DNA from: Desulfobacteraceae bacterium
GTDB lineage: Bacteria > Desulfobacterota > Desulfobacteria > Desulfobacterales > JAABSP01
Assembly: GCA_011390035.1 (NCBI GenBank)
Contig: JAABTE010000033.1
Coordinates: forward strand, 1-13,851
Direction of reading: 5' to 3'
Length of the DNA stretch: 13,851 bases
Shown piece by piece: positions 8,439-13,851 of this stretch. The position numbers were made by a program, and so were the translations under genes. The first letter of the stretch is position 1; every line of letters starts with the position of its first letter. The notes below the pieces were generated by a model. The model was not told where the DNA came from. It was given only the letters and a program-made list of their open reading frames with translations, and searched no databases.

Positions 8439-8467
8439 TTGAAACCATGCCCGATGCATGGTATATT
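8439..8467 (+). promoter_or_regulatory. Candidate sigma70 promoter of the kinase gene, with inverted repeat in the spacer
   Basis: TTGAAA (8439-8444), exactly 17 bp, then TATATT (8462-8467). The spacer holds a perfect inverted repeat, ACCATGC (8444-8450) and GCATGGT (8456-8462), with 5 nt between the arms. The predicted +1 is the A at 8474, which is the A of an ATG in the kinase frame. This implies a leaderless message and excludes the earlier in-frame ATG at 8447, which lies inside the promoter. Confidence 0.6.
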
Positions 8468-8473
8468 CAGCCG

Positions 8474-10138
8474 ATGAACCAGAATGAGCCCCGCGTCATC
8501 AACATAGCGCTTGTGGGCGGCGACGCCTGCGCCCGGGACGTGCTGAAGCGCACCACCCTCAATTTCCAGGAAAAGGGGGTCAACGCCCGCTTCACCGCCA
8601 TGGCAGACCCCGACCCGGACAGCCCAGGCATGCGCCTTGCCCGGGACCTCGGCCTGCGGACCCTGGCCGACTTCCGCCAGCTCTACCGGCCCGAGTTCGA
8701 CATCCACCTGATCATCGTCATCACGCCCCGGCCCGAGGTGTTCCAGCAGATACTGGACACCAGGCCCCAGCGCATCCGGATCATGTCCAACCACGTCTTT
8801 CAGATCTTCTGGGACGCCATCCGGTCCGACGAGCGCAAGTTCCGGGACCAGTTCCTGGAGATGAAGACCATCCTGGACGGCATCCAGGATTTTATAATGG
8901 TCATCTCCCCGGACATGACGGTGCTGGAGGTCAACGGCGCCTTTTTAGACAAGAGGGGCTACTCCCGCGACCAGGTGGTGGGCCGCAAGTGCCACGAGAT
9001 TTACAGCCGCATGGGCCAGCACTGCGAGAACGAAGGCGATTCCTGCCCCCTGAAGCAGGTGATCCGCAACAAGAGCAAGGTGCGCCAGGTCCGCTCCCGG
9101 ACATCCTCGGACGGCGGCATTCGCCACTTCGAGGCGGACATCCACCCCATTTGGGAAAAAGACGGCAAGATCTCAAGGTTCATCCACATCAGCCGGGACA
9201 TCACCCAGCGCAAGCTGGCCGAGGAGCGGCTAACCCGGCGGCTGGAGGCCATGGTGGAAGAGCGCACCCGCCAGCTCAAGGAGACCCACCAGCAACTGCT
9301 CCACCAGGACAAGATGGCCTCTTTGGGCAAGCTGGCCGCCTCGGTGGTCCACGAGGTGAACAACCCCATCGCCGGCATCCTGAACCTGATCATGCTCATC
9401 AAGCGGATAAACTCCGAGGGCGAGCCCACCCCGGCCGAGCGCGAGCAGTTCGTCCAGTACCTGAACCTGATGGAGACCGAGACCCGGCGCATCAGCAGGA
9501 TCGTGTCCAACCTTCTGGCCTTTTCCCGCCAGAGCAAGATGGAGGTGCGCCGGCTCGACATCAACCGGCTCATCGAGACCACCTTGTTCCTTAACGCCAA
9601 CATGCTCAAGATCAAGGGCGTGAAGGTGGAAAAGCGGCTGGACGAGAACCTGCCCGCCCTGCTCGGCTCCGAGGACCAGTTGGAGCAGGTCTTCATGAAC
9701 CTGATCTCCAACGCCGCGGAGGCCATCGAGGCGGCGGGCGGCGGCGCCCTCACCATCGCCACCCGGCACCTTTCCGAAGAAAAGGGGGCGCGGGTGGACG
9801 TGATCGACACGGGCGCGGGCATCCCGGAGGAAAACCTGGGCCGGCTTTTCGAACCCTTTTTCACCACGAAAAAAAAGGGCAAGGGCGTGGGCCTGGGGCT
9901 GTCGGTGGCCTACGGCATCGTCAAGGATCACGGGGGCGCCATCCAGGTCTCGTCCCAGGTGGGCATGGGCACAACCTTCCAGTTGACCCTGCCCCTGGAG
10001 ACGACGGCCCGGCCGGAAGGCGCCGGGATGGGAGGCGGGATGAGCGCCATCTCCCGGGACCATCTCATCGGCGATGGAAGCGGTTCCACCACTGAGTCGT
10101 CAAGGCGACGGAAAACACCAACTGGAGAGACAAGATGA
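8474..10138 (+). CDS. Soluble sensor histidine kinase with Rossmann-like N-terminal domain and Cys-containing PAS domain (554 aa)
   Basis: This is a cytoplasmic sensor with no membrane segment. Residues about 8-120 look like a Rossmann NAD-binding fold: INIALVGGDACARD at the first strand and turn, ADPDPDSPGMRLARDLG, then a DIHLIIVITPRPEV strand. The glycine motif is degenerate. A PAS domain follows (about 135-250), ending in HISRDITQRK and carrying three cysteines (173, 184, 191) in a CHEIY...C...CPL pattern. A coiled-coil linker leads to the HisKA H-box VVHEVNNPI (His293), the N-box NLISNAAEAI (413), DTGAG (445) and GKGVGLGLS. The domains suggest sensing of a dinucleotide, redox state or metabolite; that is inference. 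I chose ATG 8474 because it coincides with the predicted transcription start; neither this ATG nor 8447 has a good ribosome binding site. It overlaps its regulator by ATGA. Confidence 0.92.
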   Translation: MNQNEPRVINIALVGGDACARDVLKRTTLNFQEKGVNARFTAMADPDPDSPGMRLARDLGLRTLADFRQLYRPEFDIHLIIVITPRPEVFQQILDTRPQRIRIMSNHVFQIFWDAIRSDERKFRDQFLEMKTILDGIQDFIMVISPDMTVLEVNGAFLDKRGYSRDQVVGRKCHEIYSRMGQHCENEGDSCPLKQVIRNKSKVRQVRSRTSSDGGIRHFEADIHPIWEKDGKISRFIHISRDITQRKLAEERLTRRLEAMVEERTRQLKETHQQLLHQDKMASLGKLAASVVHEVNNPIAGILNLIMLIKRINSEGEPTPAEREQFVQYLNLMETETRRISRIVSNLLAFSRQSKMEVRRLDINRLIETTLFLNANMLKIKGVKVEKRLDENLPALLGSEDQLEQVFMNLISNAAEAIEAAGGGALTIATRHLSEEKGARVDVIDTGAGIPEENLGRLFEPFFTTKKKGKGVGLGLSVAYGIVKDHGGAIQVSSQVGMGTTFQLTLPLETTARPEGAGMGGGMSAISRDHLIGDGSGSTTESSRRRKTPTGETR

Positions 10139-11475
10139 GCGGCACGCGCATTCTGATCGTGGACGACGAGCTGATCATGCGGGAATCTTTGGCCGGCTGG
10201 CTGCAGCGGGACGGCCACCATGTGGAAAAGGCCCCCAGCGGCGAAACGGCCCTTGGGATGCTGGAAAAGGCCCGCTTCGATATTCTGCTGGTGGACATCA
10301 AGATGGAGGGCATGAGCGGCCTCGAGGTGCTGAAACAGGTCAAGGAGCGGGACCCGGACGTGGCCGTGGTGATGATCACCGCCTACGGCTCCATCCCCTC
10401 TTCCATCGAGGCCATGAAAAACGGCGCCCGGGATTATCTGCTGAAGCCCTTCGACCCCAACGAGCTGGGGGTGCTCATCGAAAAGATCATGGAGAGCCAG
10501 GCCCAGGCAAAAGAGAACCTGTACCTGCGCGAGCAGCACCGGGAGCGAACCCGTTTTGAGAGCATGATCGGCCAGTCCGGGGCCATGCAGCGGGTGTTCG
10601 ACTTCATCCAGGACGTGGCCGGCGCCGACACCACCATCCTGATCAACGGCGAAACGGGCACGGGAAAGGGTCTTGCGGCCAAGGCCATCCACACCACCAG
10701 CCCCCGCCGGGGCGGGCCCTTTGTGGGCATCAACTGCGGGGCCATCCCCGAACACCTGATGGAAAGCGAGCTGTTCGGCCACCAGAAGGGCGCCTTCACC
10801 GACGCCAAGGAGAACAAGAAGGGCCGGCTGGAGATGGCCCACGGCGGGACTCTGTTTCTAGATGAGGTGGGGGAGATCTCCATGCGGATGCAGATCGACC
10901 TTTTGCGGGTGCTCGAGGAGAGGGTCTTTTACCGGGTGGGCGGCACCCAGCCCATCGAGGCCGACTTCCGGGTTATCGCCGCCACCAACCGCAACCTGGA
11001 CACGGCCATAAAAGAGGGCGCCTTCCGGGAGGACCTGTATTACCGGCTCAACGTCATCTCCTTTACCATGCCGGCCCTGCGGGAGCGCAAAGAGGACATC
11101 CCCCTGCTGGCCGACCACTTCCTGCGCCGCTTCTCCCAGGAGACCAACCGCCCGGTGGACGGCGTCTCCCGGGAGGCCATGGACGAGATGATGATGCACG
11201 AGTGGCCGGGCAACATCCGCGAGCTGGAAAACGCCATCGAGCGGGCCGTGGTGGTGGGCAAGCATAACCGCATCAAGCCCGAGGACCTGCCCATCTTCCG
11301 GCCCGGCCGCATGGAGGCCCCCCGGTCGATCTCCTTAAAGGACATGGAGCGGTCCCACATCCTGCAAATCCTGGAAGAGACCGACTGGAACGTGGCCCAG
11401 AGCGCCAGGCTGCTGGACATCGACCGGACCACCCTTTACAGCAAGCTCAAGAAATACGATCTGCGGAAGCCCTGA
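10135..11475 (+). CDS. NtrC-family sigma54-dependent response regulator (446 aa)
   Basis: The receiver domain (about 1-120) has acidic Asp10/Asp11, phospho-acceptor Asp54 in LLVDIKM, and Lys104. The AAA+ domain (about 143-380) has Walker A GETGTGKG (172-179), a GAFTGA-loop variant GAFTDA (219-224), Walker B LFLDEVGE (240-247) and the arginine-finger region FREDLYYRLNV. A C-terminal Fis-type helix-turn-helix (about 407-442) ends in DRTTLYSKLKKY. Phosphorylation by the preceding kinase is expected, because the two genes overlap by 4 bp, with GGAGAGAC before the ATG. The targets should be sigma54 promoters, but none is obvious between the two divergent operons, so the target may lie outside the window. 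GAFTDA appears as a natural variant in this family and need not mean loss of function. Confidence 0.95.
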   Translation: MSGTRILIVDDELIMRESLAGWLQRDGHHVEKAPSGETALGMLEKARFDILLVDIKMEGMSGLEVLKQVKERDPDVAVVMITAYGSIPSSIEAMKNGARDYLLKPFDPNELGVLIEKIMESQAQAKENLYLREQHRERTRFESMIGQSGAMQRVFDFIQDVAGADTTILINGETGTGKGLAAKAIHTTSPRRGGPFVGINCGAIPEHLMESELFGHQKGAFTDAKENKKGRLEMAHGGTLFLDEVGEISMRMQIDLLRVLEERVFYRVGGTQPIEADFRVIAATNRNLDTAIKEGAFREDLYYRLNVISFTMPALRERKEDIPLLADHFLRRFSQETNRPVDGVSREAMDEMMMHEWPGNIRELENAIERAVVVGKHNRIKPEDLPIFRPGRMEAPRSISLKDMERSHILQILEETDWNVAQSARLLDIDRTTLYSKLKKYDLRKP

Positions 11476-11478
11476 TCC

Positions 11479-12051
11479 ATGCCGCCCGCGTCAGGGACAA
11501 TCGCCCCAGGGACCATCCTGATCTCCCCGGCCCCGGACGTGGATCAGGCCATCGCGGACGCGGTGGCCGCCGAGATCCGCCGGGTCTTTGACTGCCCCGT
11601 GGCCGTGGCGCCGGCGCTGGACGATATTTCCTTCGCCCTTGACCCGGACCGCGGCCAGTACCATTCCACGCCCATCAACGACATGCTGGACGCATCGACG
11701 CCACCGGAGTTTCTGAAGGTTATCGCCATCACCCGGGTGGATCTTTTCATCCCGATCCTGACCCATGTGTACGGCGAGGCCCAGCTCGGGGGGCGGGCAT
11801 GCATCGTGTCGCTGCACCGGCTCGGGGAGGGGCTTTCCGCAGACGCGGACAACCCGGCCTACATGGGCCGCGTGATCAAGGAGGCGGCGCATGAGCTGGG
11901 CCACACCTTCAAGCTGCTGCACTGCAAGGACAAGGCGTGCATCATGCACTACTGCCGGAAAATCGGGGATGTGGACCGGAAATCGGGCGATCTTTGCCGG
12001 TACTGCAAGATACTGCTGGGAGACGAAAAAAAGCGGCTGGCCATCAACTGA
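11479..12051 (+). CDS. amzA: Archaemetzincin-like zinc metalloprotease (190 aa)
   Basis: The archaemetzincin family signature is HExxHxxGxxxC-x4-C-x-M-x17-C-x2-C. Here the zinc motif HELGH is at 138-142 with the third ligand His148, followed by Cys149, Cys154, Met156 and Cys173/Cys176. Two differences stand out: the conserved glycine after the zinc helix is Lys145, and the Met-to-Cys spacing is 16, not 17. The length is typical of the family. No signal peptide or membrane segment is seen, so it should be cytoplasmic. The gene starts 3 bp after the response regulator stop and probably shares its message; GGAAG upstream is a weak ribosome site. The physiological substrate of prokaryotic archaemetzincins is largely unknown, and no specific role in the Hdr regulation can be inferred beyond position. 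Confidence 0.88.
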   Translation: MPPASGTIAPGTILISPAPDVDQAIADAVAAEIRRVFDCPVAVAPALDDISFALDPDRGQYHSTPINDMLDASTPPEFLKVIAITRVDLFIPILTHVYGEAQLGGRACIVSLHRLGEGLSADADNPAYMGRVIKEAAHELGHTFKLLHCKDKACIMHYCRKIGDVDRKSGDLCRYCKILLGDEKKRLAIN

Positions 12052-12080
12052 AATATGCGGCTGGCCCTCAACTGAAATAT
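12033..12080. repeat. 24-bp tandem repeat joining two convergent gene ends
   Basis: Copy 1 (12033-12056) and copy 2 (12057-12080) begin GCGGCTGGCC and end TCAACTGAAATAT, with a single mismatch. Copy 1 holds the TGA stop of the archaemetzincin gene. Copy 2 holds the minus-strand TGA stop of the moaE-like gene. The 16 bp between the two stops therefore lies inside the duplication, and no terminator is visible between the genes. Confidence 0.85.
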
Positions 12081-12427
12081 TCGGTCTTGCTCGTCACCGT
12101 GGATTTGATGATGTTCAGCGTCTCGTGGAGCGCCGCGATCACATTCTCCCGGATATCGCCGGCCACCGCCAGAAACATCACGTCATCGCCCACGGCAAGG
12201 TCCCGGTCCGCGTTGATCCATGCCTGGACATCCACAATACCCGGACGCCGGCGGGCCTCGGCCAGCACCTGTTCCAGGCGCTCGGCGTCCACCGACACCC
12301 GAAGGCCCCGCACGGGCCGGCCGTCCCTTGCGGTTTCCCGCACAACGCCGTTGTGATACAGCGCCATGCCGGCCTTGCGGTAATCCGGATGGGCCTTTAC
12401 GCGCTCCATGATGTCCGTGATCCTCAT
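12068..12427 (-). CDS. MoaE-like molybdopterin synthase catalytic subunit homologue (119 aa)
   Basis: MoaE proteins, with MoaD, insert sulfur into precursor Z to make molybdopterin. Family-like features here are GMALYHNGVVR (20-30, matching the conserved Arg of the TGKVR region), the VDVQAWIN strand, VGDDVMFLAVAGDIRENVIAAL, and two lysines near IIKSTVTSKTE that could match the catalytic lysine pair. At 119 residues it is shorter than E. coli MoaE (about 150) and has lost the C-terminal tail. It may be the compact form seen in anaerobes or a diverged homologue with another role. AGAGGA precedes the ATG, which overlaps the mobA-like stop as ATGA (12424-12427). No moaD is present in the window. 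Confidence 0.75.
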   Translation of the reverse strand: MRITDIMERVKAHPDYRKAGMALYHNGVVRETARDGRPVRGLRVSVDAERLEQVLAEARRRPGIVDVQAWINADRDLAVGDDVMFLAVAGDIRENVIAALHETLNIIKSTVTSKTEYFS

Positions 12428-13047
12428 TGTTCCTCTCTTTCTTTTCTTTCAGACAGCATCGTTTCCGCCGCCTCAAGGTCTTCCGGCGTGTTGATATTGA
12501 TAAAGGATATCAGGTCCGGGTCCAGCTCCCGCAGCCGCTTTTCAGACACCCGACGCACCCTGGCCCGATTGAAAAATTCCCGGATGCGAGGCCGGCCGGC
12601 CTCCAGCCGGTGGGCGATGCGCTCCAGGCAACGGCGGTGATAAACGGCGCACAGGGGCTCGAGGCCCGCTGCGGTTTCAGGCACCACCACGTCCATGTCG
12701 GGCGTTGCCAGCTCGCACAGGAAGGCGGCCAGTTCCGGCCGGATGAAGGGCGAGTCGCAGGCGGCGATAAAGGCCCTTTCATGCCCGGCGCTGTAAAGCC
12801 CGGCGTGGATGCCGGTGAGCGAGCTGCGCAGTTCATAAATGTCGGTGACGATCAGCGCGTCCAGGGGCAGGTAATCCACAGGGGTTGCGGCCACGATGAC
12901 GATTTCACTGAAAAGCTTTTGAAATGTCTCGTAAATATAATGGATGAGCGGCCGGCCGGCCACCTGGGCAAAGGCCTTGTTCCGGCCGCCGAAACGGCTG
13001 TTGCGGCCACCGGCCAGGATTACGCCGGTGATACCAGACACGCCCAT
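12424..13047 (-). CDS. mobA: MobA-like molybdenum cofactor guanylyltransferase (207 aa)
   Basis: MobA transfers GMP from GTP to molybdopterin to make the guanine dinucleotide cofactor used by formate dehydrogenases and related enzymes. Visible motifs are GVILAGGRNSRFGGRNKAF (8-26, the nucleotide-binding loop, with RFGGRNK in place of the usual RMGGxDK), SSLTGIHAGL, ACDSPFIRPEL (the metal-binding Asp) and GLEPLCAVYH. The length is normal for MobA. GAGGG lies before the ATG and the 3' end overlaps the moaE-like gene by 4 bp. A related nucleotidyltransferase such as MocA cannot be fully excluded, but LEPLCAVYH favours MobA. Confidence 0.87.
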   Translation of the reverse strand: MGVSGITGVILAGGRNSRFGGRNKAFAQVAGRPLIHYIYETFQKLFSEIVIVAATPVDYLPLDALIVTDIYELRSSLTGIHAGLYSAGHERAFIAACDSPFIRPELAAFLCELATPDMDVVVPETAAGLEPLCAVYHRRCLERIAHRLEAGRPRIREFFNRARVRRVSEKRLRELDPDLISFININTPEDLEAAETMLSERKEREEQ

Positions 13048-13106
13048 TTTCCCTCTAAACCCATCCTCAGTCTCCTTCTTCTTCCCCCTCCCACCATCAT
13101 CGCGTG

Positions 13107-13138
13107 TTGATCATATTCCAAAGCTCGGTTAAAATCAA
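13107..13138. promoter_or_regulatory. Face-to-face overlapping promoters for mobA and mogA
   Basis: Plus strand: TTGATC (13107-13112), 17 bp, TAAAAT (13130-13135), start near 13142, towards the mogA-like gene. Minus strand: TTGATT (13138-13133), 17 bp, TATGAT (13115-13110), start near 13103, towards the mobA-like gene. The -35 box of each overlaps the -10 box of the other, so only one polymerase could bind at a time. Confidence 0.6.
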
Positions 13139-13146
13139 CAGATGTC

Positions 13147-13167
13147 GCCGGCGCACCATGCGCCGGC
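13147..13167 (+). promoter_or_regulatory. Hairpin in the mogA leader
   Basis: GCCGGCGC (13147-13154) and GCGCCGGC (13160-13167) form a perfect 8-bp stem with the loop ACCAT. It would start about 5 nt into the plus-strand message. Its right arm is also the start of the first 20-bp repeat unit. It could be an operator or an RNA element; I do not recognise it as a Moco riboswitch, which is larger. Confidence 0.5.
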
Positions 13168-13199
13168 CAACCGAACCGAGCGCCGGCCAACCGAACCGA
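13160..13199. repeat. Two perfect tandem 20-bp repeats upstream of mogA
   Basis: The unit GCGCCGGCCAACCGAACCGA occurs twice with no gap (13160-13179 and 13180-13199). It lies between the promoter pair and the AAGGAG of the mogA-like gene. It could be a pair of regulator-binding sites or a recent slippage event. Confidence 0.9.
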
Positions 13200-13212
13200 A
13201 AGGAGATTAACC

Positions 13213-13722
13213 ATGCCCACGCACATTCATAAGCACAAGATGGACGCGCCCGCAAGTGTCCGGGCCGCAGTACTCACCGTCTCCTCCACCCGCACGGAGG
13301 CGGACGATGAAAGCGGCCGATGGATCGCCACCCAGCTCAGGGCCCTGGGCCACGAGGTGGTCTTTTCCGACATTCTGCCCGACGACTCCCGCCGGATCGT
13401 CATGGGGGCCCGGGCGGTGATCCGGGAACACAGGCCCCTTGCGATGCTGGTCAGCGGCGGCACCGGCATCAGCCGAAAGGACGTGACCATCGAGGCCCTG
13501 CGCCCCATCTTTGAAAAGGAGATGACCGGCTTTGCCATTCTGTTCGCCATGCTCAGTCACGCCCAGGTGGGCTCCTCGGCCATCCTGAGCCGGGCCACGG
13601 CGGGCATCCACGAGGGCGCGGCCATCTTCTGCATGCCCGGCAGCCTTCGGGCCTGCCAGCTCGCCTGCGAGTCGATCATCTTTCCGGAGCTGGGTCACCT
13701 GGCCCGGCATCTGAAGGAGTGA
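13213..13722 (+). CDS. MogA/MoaB-family molybdopterin adenylyltransferase (169 aa)
   Basis: This family adenylylates molybdopterin before metal insertion. Motifs in order: AAVLTVSSTRTEADDESG (nucleotide-site strand and loop), LVSGGTGISRKDVTIEAL (the GGTG signature with the catalytic Asp), EMTGFAILFAMLSHAQVGSSAILSRATAGI and FCMPGSLRACQLACE. The length is like E. coli MoaB (about 170) rather than MogA (about 195), so MoaB is the closer label; both names are used for this activity in different organisms. AAGGAG lies 8 nt before the ATG. It is transcribed divergently from the mobA-moaE-like pair, and the tRNA-Ser promoter begins 7 bp after its stop, with no terminator visible. Confidence 0.9.
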   Translation: MPTHIHKHKMDAPASVRAAVLTVSSTRTEADDESGRWIATQLRALGHEVVFSDILPDDSRRIVMGARAVIREHRPLAMLVSGGTGISRKDVTIEALRPIFEKEMTGFAILFAMLSHAQVGSSAILSRATAGIHEGAAIFCMPGSLRACQLACESIIFPELGHLARHLKE

Positions 13723-13729
13723 AAAAATC

Positions 13730-13758
13730 TTGACTTGAAGGCCAAAGGATGCTAATAG
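13730..13758 (+). promoter_or_regulatory. Candidate promoter of the tRNA-Ser gene
   Basis: TTGACT (13730-13735), a 17-bp spacer, then TAATAG (13753-13758), with a TGC just before the -10 box as in extended -10 promoters. Transcription would start near 13765, leaving about 9 nt before the mature tRNA. Confidence 0.55.
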
Positions 13759-13773
13759 ATTTTGTTCGAGTCT

Positions 13774-13851
13774 GGAGGGATGGCCGAGTGGTTTAAGGCG
13801 GCGGTCTTGAAAACCGTTGAGCTACTGGCTCCGTGGGTTCGAATCCTACTC
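13774..13851 (+). tRNA. tRNA-Ser (anticodon UGA), cut by the window edge
   Basis: The acceptor 5' strand GGAGGGA starts at 13774, followed by the D-arm TGGCCGAGTGG. The anticodon stem GCGGT/ACCGT encloses the loop CTTGAAA with anticodon TGA at 13808-13810. A long class II variable arm (GAGC/GCTC) and the T-arm GTGGG-TTCGAAT-CCTAC follow. Only the last acceptor bases and CCA are missing. The anticodon reads UCA codons; this is not the selenocysteine tRNA, whose anticodon is UCA. Confidence 0.95.

Noticed and set aside
8447..8449. The upstream ATG as start of the histidine kinase
   Set aside because: It lies between the -35 and -10 boxes of the best promoter, has no clear ribosome site, and adds nine residues that do not look like part of the Rossmann-like domain.
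13774..13851. The terminal tRNA as selenocysteine tRNA, given the selenoproteins nearby
   Set aside because: The anticodon is UGA (serine), not UCA, and the acceptor and D-arm are those of an ordinary tRNA-Ser.
1..13851. CRISPR arrays, insertion sequences or prophage genes
   Set aside because: No spaced repeat arrays, transposase motifs or terminal inverted repeats were seen; the short tandem repeats found are local duplications.

Overview
The window comes from a GC-rich anaerobe, most likely a Desulfobacterota (deltaproteobacterial, sulfate-reducer-like) genome. This is inferred from gene content, not from a core marker: an Hdr/MvhD/MetFV cluster, in-frame UGA codons that behave as selenocysteine (Sec), an NtrC-type two-component pair and molybdopterin genes.

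Region 1 (about 1-8420) is one long minus-strand operon, hdrA - mvhD - metV - metF - hdrC/B. It starts from a sigma70-like promoter at 8385-8413 and ends at a strong hairpin terminator at 157-200. The genes encode a probable flavin-based electron-bifurcating methylenetetrahydrofolate reductase complex. Three of the five proteins (HdrA, MvhD, HdrC/B fusion) are interrupted by a UGA exactly where relatives have a conserved cysteine, and each UGA is followed by a hairpin with a GG-containing apical loop. I read all three as selenoproteins, so ordinary gene calls here would be truncated or split. HdrA (1476 aa) also has a complete GltD/NfnB-like NAD(P)H-FAD module inserted between its two ferredoxin motifs and is followed in the same chain by a second HdrA-like half.

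Region 2 (8190-8473) is a divergent regulatory region. It holds the hdrA promoter with a leader of about 190 nt containing a GC-rich hairpin, and a sigma70-like promoter for the kinase whose 17-bp spacer is an inverted repeat. The predicted kinase transcript starts at the A of the start codon.

Region 3 (8474-12051, plus strand) carries a soluble hybrid-sensor histidine kinase (Rossmann-like domain, Cys-containing PAS, kinase core), an NtrC-family response regulator overlapping it by 4 bp, and an archaemetzincin-like zinc protease 3 bp further on. The position suggests that the kinase and regulator control the divergent operon, but no sigma54 promoter is visible in the window.

Region 4 (12068-13722) is a molybdopterin cluster: moaE-like and mobA-like genes on the minus strand, and a divergent mogA/moaB-like gene on the plus strand. 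Two sigma70-like promoters lie face to face on the same 32 bp. The window ends inside a tRNA-Ser(UGA) gene.
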